From assembly GCA_000507305.1 (NCBI GenBank), contig DF239025.1, positions 240,511 through 304,510 on the forward strand: a stretch of 64,000 bases of DNA, read 5' to 3'. The DNA comes from Breviolum minutum Mf 1.05b.01 (Eukaryota > Sar > Dinophyceae > Suessiales > Symbiodiniaceae). This document shows positions 62,337-64,000 of the stretch, piece after piece (positions within the stretch are counted from its first letter, which is position 1; each line of letters opens with the position of its first letter). Below the pieces are notes generated by a model that was given only the letters and a program-made list of their open reading frames with translations, did no database searches and was not told the origin of the DNA. The translations under genes were made by a program, and so were the position numbers.

Positions 62337-62474
62337 TCTGGATGTCCCAGGGAGTTAGGATCCATGGTGATAGGATCAATGGGTTATTTCACCTATTTTC
62401 AAATGGGATATGCTGGGGTTAAAACCCACTGATCCTAACCTTTGATCCTAACTTCCAACGGGACATCTATGTAC
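62337..62474. mobile_element. F3 variant
   Basis: CTGGATGTCCCAGGGAGTTA and 'GATAGGATCAATGGG' on the left; 'CCCACTGATCCTAACC' and 'TTCCAACGGGACATCTATG' on the right. Confidence 0.7.
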
Positions 62475-62514
62475 AGTGAGGATTGTTTCCCTATTGTTGT
62501 ATAAAAGCGATATT

Positions 62515-62600
62515 TCACCCCTACGTAAAACCTACATTCATCACCCCAGTAGTAAGTGGGTGTAACTAGGCATAAATCTACGTATCCAAAAGTTTGGACG
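62515..62600. repeat. F14 inverted, worn
   Basis: 'AGTAAGTGGGTGTAACTAGG' then 'CATAAATCTACG', the reverse of the order at 56.45 kb. Confidence 0.5.
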
Positions 62601-62889
62601 GACAGGGATTGAGATGGGATCGGAACCCTGGATCCTTGTCTATCTATTCTAGCGAGGGTTTATCTAGATTCACAGGAAATATCATTACTAACCCTAGGCC
62701 CTACATGATAAACATGGGATAACACCCAAGTGGGTGAAAAAAAAAGGCATGGGATAAGATCCCCAAGTTTTGGAAATCTTATTGGGCCATAACATGGCAC
62801 CAACTCCTGGCGCTAGGAGGTTTCAACTCGCATCGCGGGATCTATCCTTGGCGTCTCGAAAAAAGCCATGCGAACAATATGATACCTGT

Positions 62890-62990
62890 ACTACTTGGTG
62901 GTTTCAACCCATTTGAAAAATATTAGTCAAAATGGGAATCTTCCCCAAGTAGGGTTGAAAATAACAAATATTTGAAACCACCACCTAGTA
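62890..62990. mobile_element. F2 palindromic element
   Basis: CTACTTGGTGGTTTCAACCC on the left, TTTGAAACCACCACCTAGT on the right. 'TTCCCCAAGTAGGG' in the centre. Confidence 0.9.
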
Positions 62991-63007
62991 TATCTAGTAT
63001 ATTATTA

Positions 63008-63102
63008 CCATATGCGCCGAATGTATGGTATATTTACCTACATTTGGCTTAAATGTGTGGTAAATGTACGTAGGTAAATATCCATACATGGAGCATCTGT
63101 GA
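63008..63102. mobile_element. F1 element
   Basis: 'GCCGAATGTATGGTATATTT' and ACCTACATTTGG on the left; 'GTAGGTAAATATCCATACAT' then GGAGCATCTG on the right. Confidence 0.75.
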
Positions 63103-63212
63103 TTAGTTAAACTAAGACCATTTTCCCCGAAAATACAAGGGAACAAAACATATTTGAAAGCAACTGTCACTGGGGGTCCCACATATAACCGTGCCACCCA
63201 AAAGCGCCGTTC

Positions 63213-63710
63213 TCATTGTGTGACTGTTGGTCCTCCTTCGAAGTTTCTGTTTCTGTCCCAACTCCCTTCACAGGAGCGGTGACGTGGCACTGTGCCAGGT
63301 ACGGAGAAGAATTCCTGCATGGTGGTAATGTTGTATGCCACGATGTGGACCACTACGGCGAAGCACGGGACGCACATTCCTGCAATCAAGGCCGCTTGGG
63401 TGTTCTGGGGAAGGTCTTGCTCTTTAACAGACATTGGTTCGACGGAGCTTCCAACGCCCGGATACACAAACTCTTGTGGATGCGTTCATTCGCAAACGGT
63501 TTTGAAAAATTGCCGCAGCCACTTTAAAGTTTGGGTTTTTCCTGCTCCTGGCACGCCATGAAAAATGGTGCTCCATGACCTGGTGCCTATCACCTCCTCC
63601 TGGACCCAGTCTGTCATGTGGTTGACCACGAAGTTGAGGACCACATAGATACAGATTGGCCAAATACCCTGCCCTTGGAATGGCAACGGGAACATCTCCT
63701 GACCCCCCAT
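63213..63710 (-). pseudogene. Pif1-like superfamily 1 helicase relic
   Basis: The minus-strand frame from the ATG at 63710 encodes a helical lead-in (NFVVNHMTDWVQEEVIG), then a Walker A motif GVPGAGKT at residues 52-59 followed by a Lys-Trp-Leu-Arg helix. This layout is typical of Pif1/RecD-like SF1 helicases and of helicase domains in eukaryotic mobile elements. A TGA at about 63486-63488 interrupts it where family members often have Trp, and the same frame continues with THPQEFV and then an NTQAALIAGM segment resembling motif Ia. The rest, to the stop near 63213, drifts from the family and lacks a DEAD/DEVS-type motif II. It is therefore a truncated relic, or part of a gene with an intron. 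Confidence 0.5.
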
Positions 63711-63822
63711 CTCAAATTAACGTCACGAAAGGATTTGTTCATGGCAAAAACTCTTGGGGATGGAAAAGGATTCCAGGGTTGGATATGTTTTACGATTTTA
63801 CGATAAAAACTCCGATCCCTAG

Positions 63823-63935
63823 AAGCTGAGCCCCTACCAGTTACAAATGGAGTTAATATAACTTATAACCCCTAAGAAATGGGTAACTGAGGTTGTTACC
63901 CCGTTTATAGGACTTACAACTAGTAGGGGGCCCTT
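63823..63935. mobile_element. F13 element
   Basis: 'AGCCCCTACCAGTTACAAAT' and GGAGTTA on the left; 'GGACTTACAACTAGTAGGGG' and GCCC on the right. Confidence 0.6.
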
Positions 63936-64000
63936 ATAACCATGTACCAGAATGGGTGTTCTTTTTGAGACCCTTCTTTTCATGGAGTGACATGATTTGA

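Noticed and set aside
5214-63935. CRISPR array or prokaryotic origin for the dispersed repeats
   Set aside because: Repeats are palindromic over their full length, irregularly spaced and of many families; there are no cas genes and no regular spacers.

Overview
The window looks like nuclear DNA of a dinoflagellate, possibly a Symbiodiniaceae relative or another intron-rich species. This is inferred from three things. The retroelement polyprotein at the left edge has a style known from dinoflagellates: a CCCH finger plus zinc knuckle, a compressed His-Cys integrase finger, and Gag domains unlike plant or fungal copia. About 20 families of short palindromic elements fill most of the rest. The few protein-like pieces are short and often edged by pyrimidine-AG or GT splice-like signals. 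No prokaryotic operon, rRNA, tRNA or CRISPR was found. No spliced-leader relic was recognised.

Layout. (1) Positions 1-4999, minus strand: one uninterrupted Gag-protease-integrase polyprotein of about 1,666 codons that runs off the left edge. It has no stop inside the window. Reverse transcriptase and RNase H would lie outside, so a copia-like order is inferred. (2) 5.2-35.7 kb: a dense field of palindromic elements with a few exon-like islands at 5.4, 15.4, 20.0 and 22.2 kb. (3) 35.8-38.5 kb: a block with almost no such elements, carrying a proline-rich minus-strand exon candidate. (4) 38.5-63.1 kb: more palindromic elements, with exon-like or relic islands at 39.8, 44.4, 45.5-46.3, 47.5, 54.5-55.0, 59.1 and 60.1-60.6 kb. 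(5) 63.2-63.7 kb: a minus-strand relic of a Pif1-like superfamily 1 helicase with an in-frame stop.

Palindromic families, with labels used only in this annotation and the leading bases of one arm (the other arm is its reverse complement): F1 CCATAGGATCCATGTATGG; F2 CTAGGTGGTGGTTTCAACC; F3 TACTTGGATGTCCATGGAA; F4 ACTTGGAGGATCATCCCAGG; F5 TACACTCCCTGAAACTAACA; F6 CCCTAGTCTTCCAAA; F7 TACTGTTGATGGAAGAAAT; F8 GGTGTTTCCTAAAATGGTGG; F9 CTTGGATTTGCTT paired with AACAAATCCAAG; F10 CCCTATGGATCCAAG; F11 ACCTGGATCTTCCAAG; F12 TTTACTTTCCATTATAAC; F13 CTACAAGGTGGGCCCC; F14 CCCTAACTGGGGTAAAT; F15 ATGGCTGGTCAACC; F16 CACCAAAAGTTTCAGGTACC; F17 GATGTTCCAAAGGGTGCTG; F18 CCCTAAGAATCCA; F19 CCCTAGGGATCCAATCACC; F20 AATGAAGGTTTTAAGCCCTA. 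Most copies are 85-135 bp and carry no transposase, so they are non-autonomous (MITE-like). Several arms carry GT near one edge and AG near the other, as in the introner elements described for dinoflagellates. The exon-like islands between them may therefore belong to genes whose introns consist largely of these elements; that link is inference.

How it fits together: the retroelement is the only clearly intact coding unit. The palindromic families depend on enzymes encoded elsewhere. Nested copies (F8 inside F7, F5 and F12; F7 inside F5; an unnamed element inside F1) give a partial order of activity, with F8 among the youngest.
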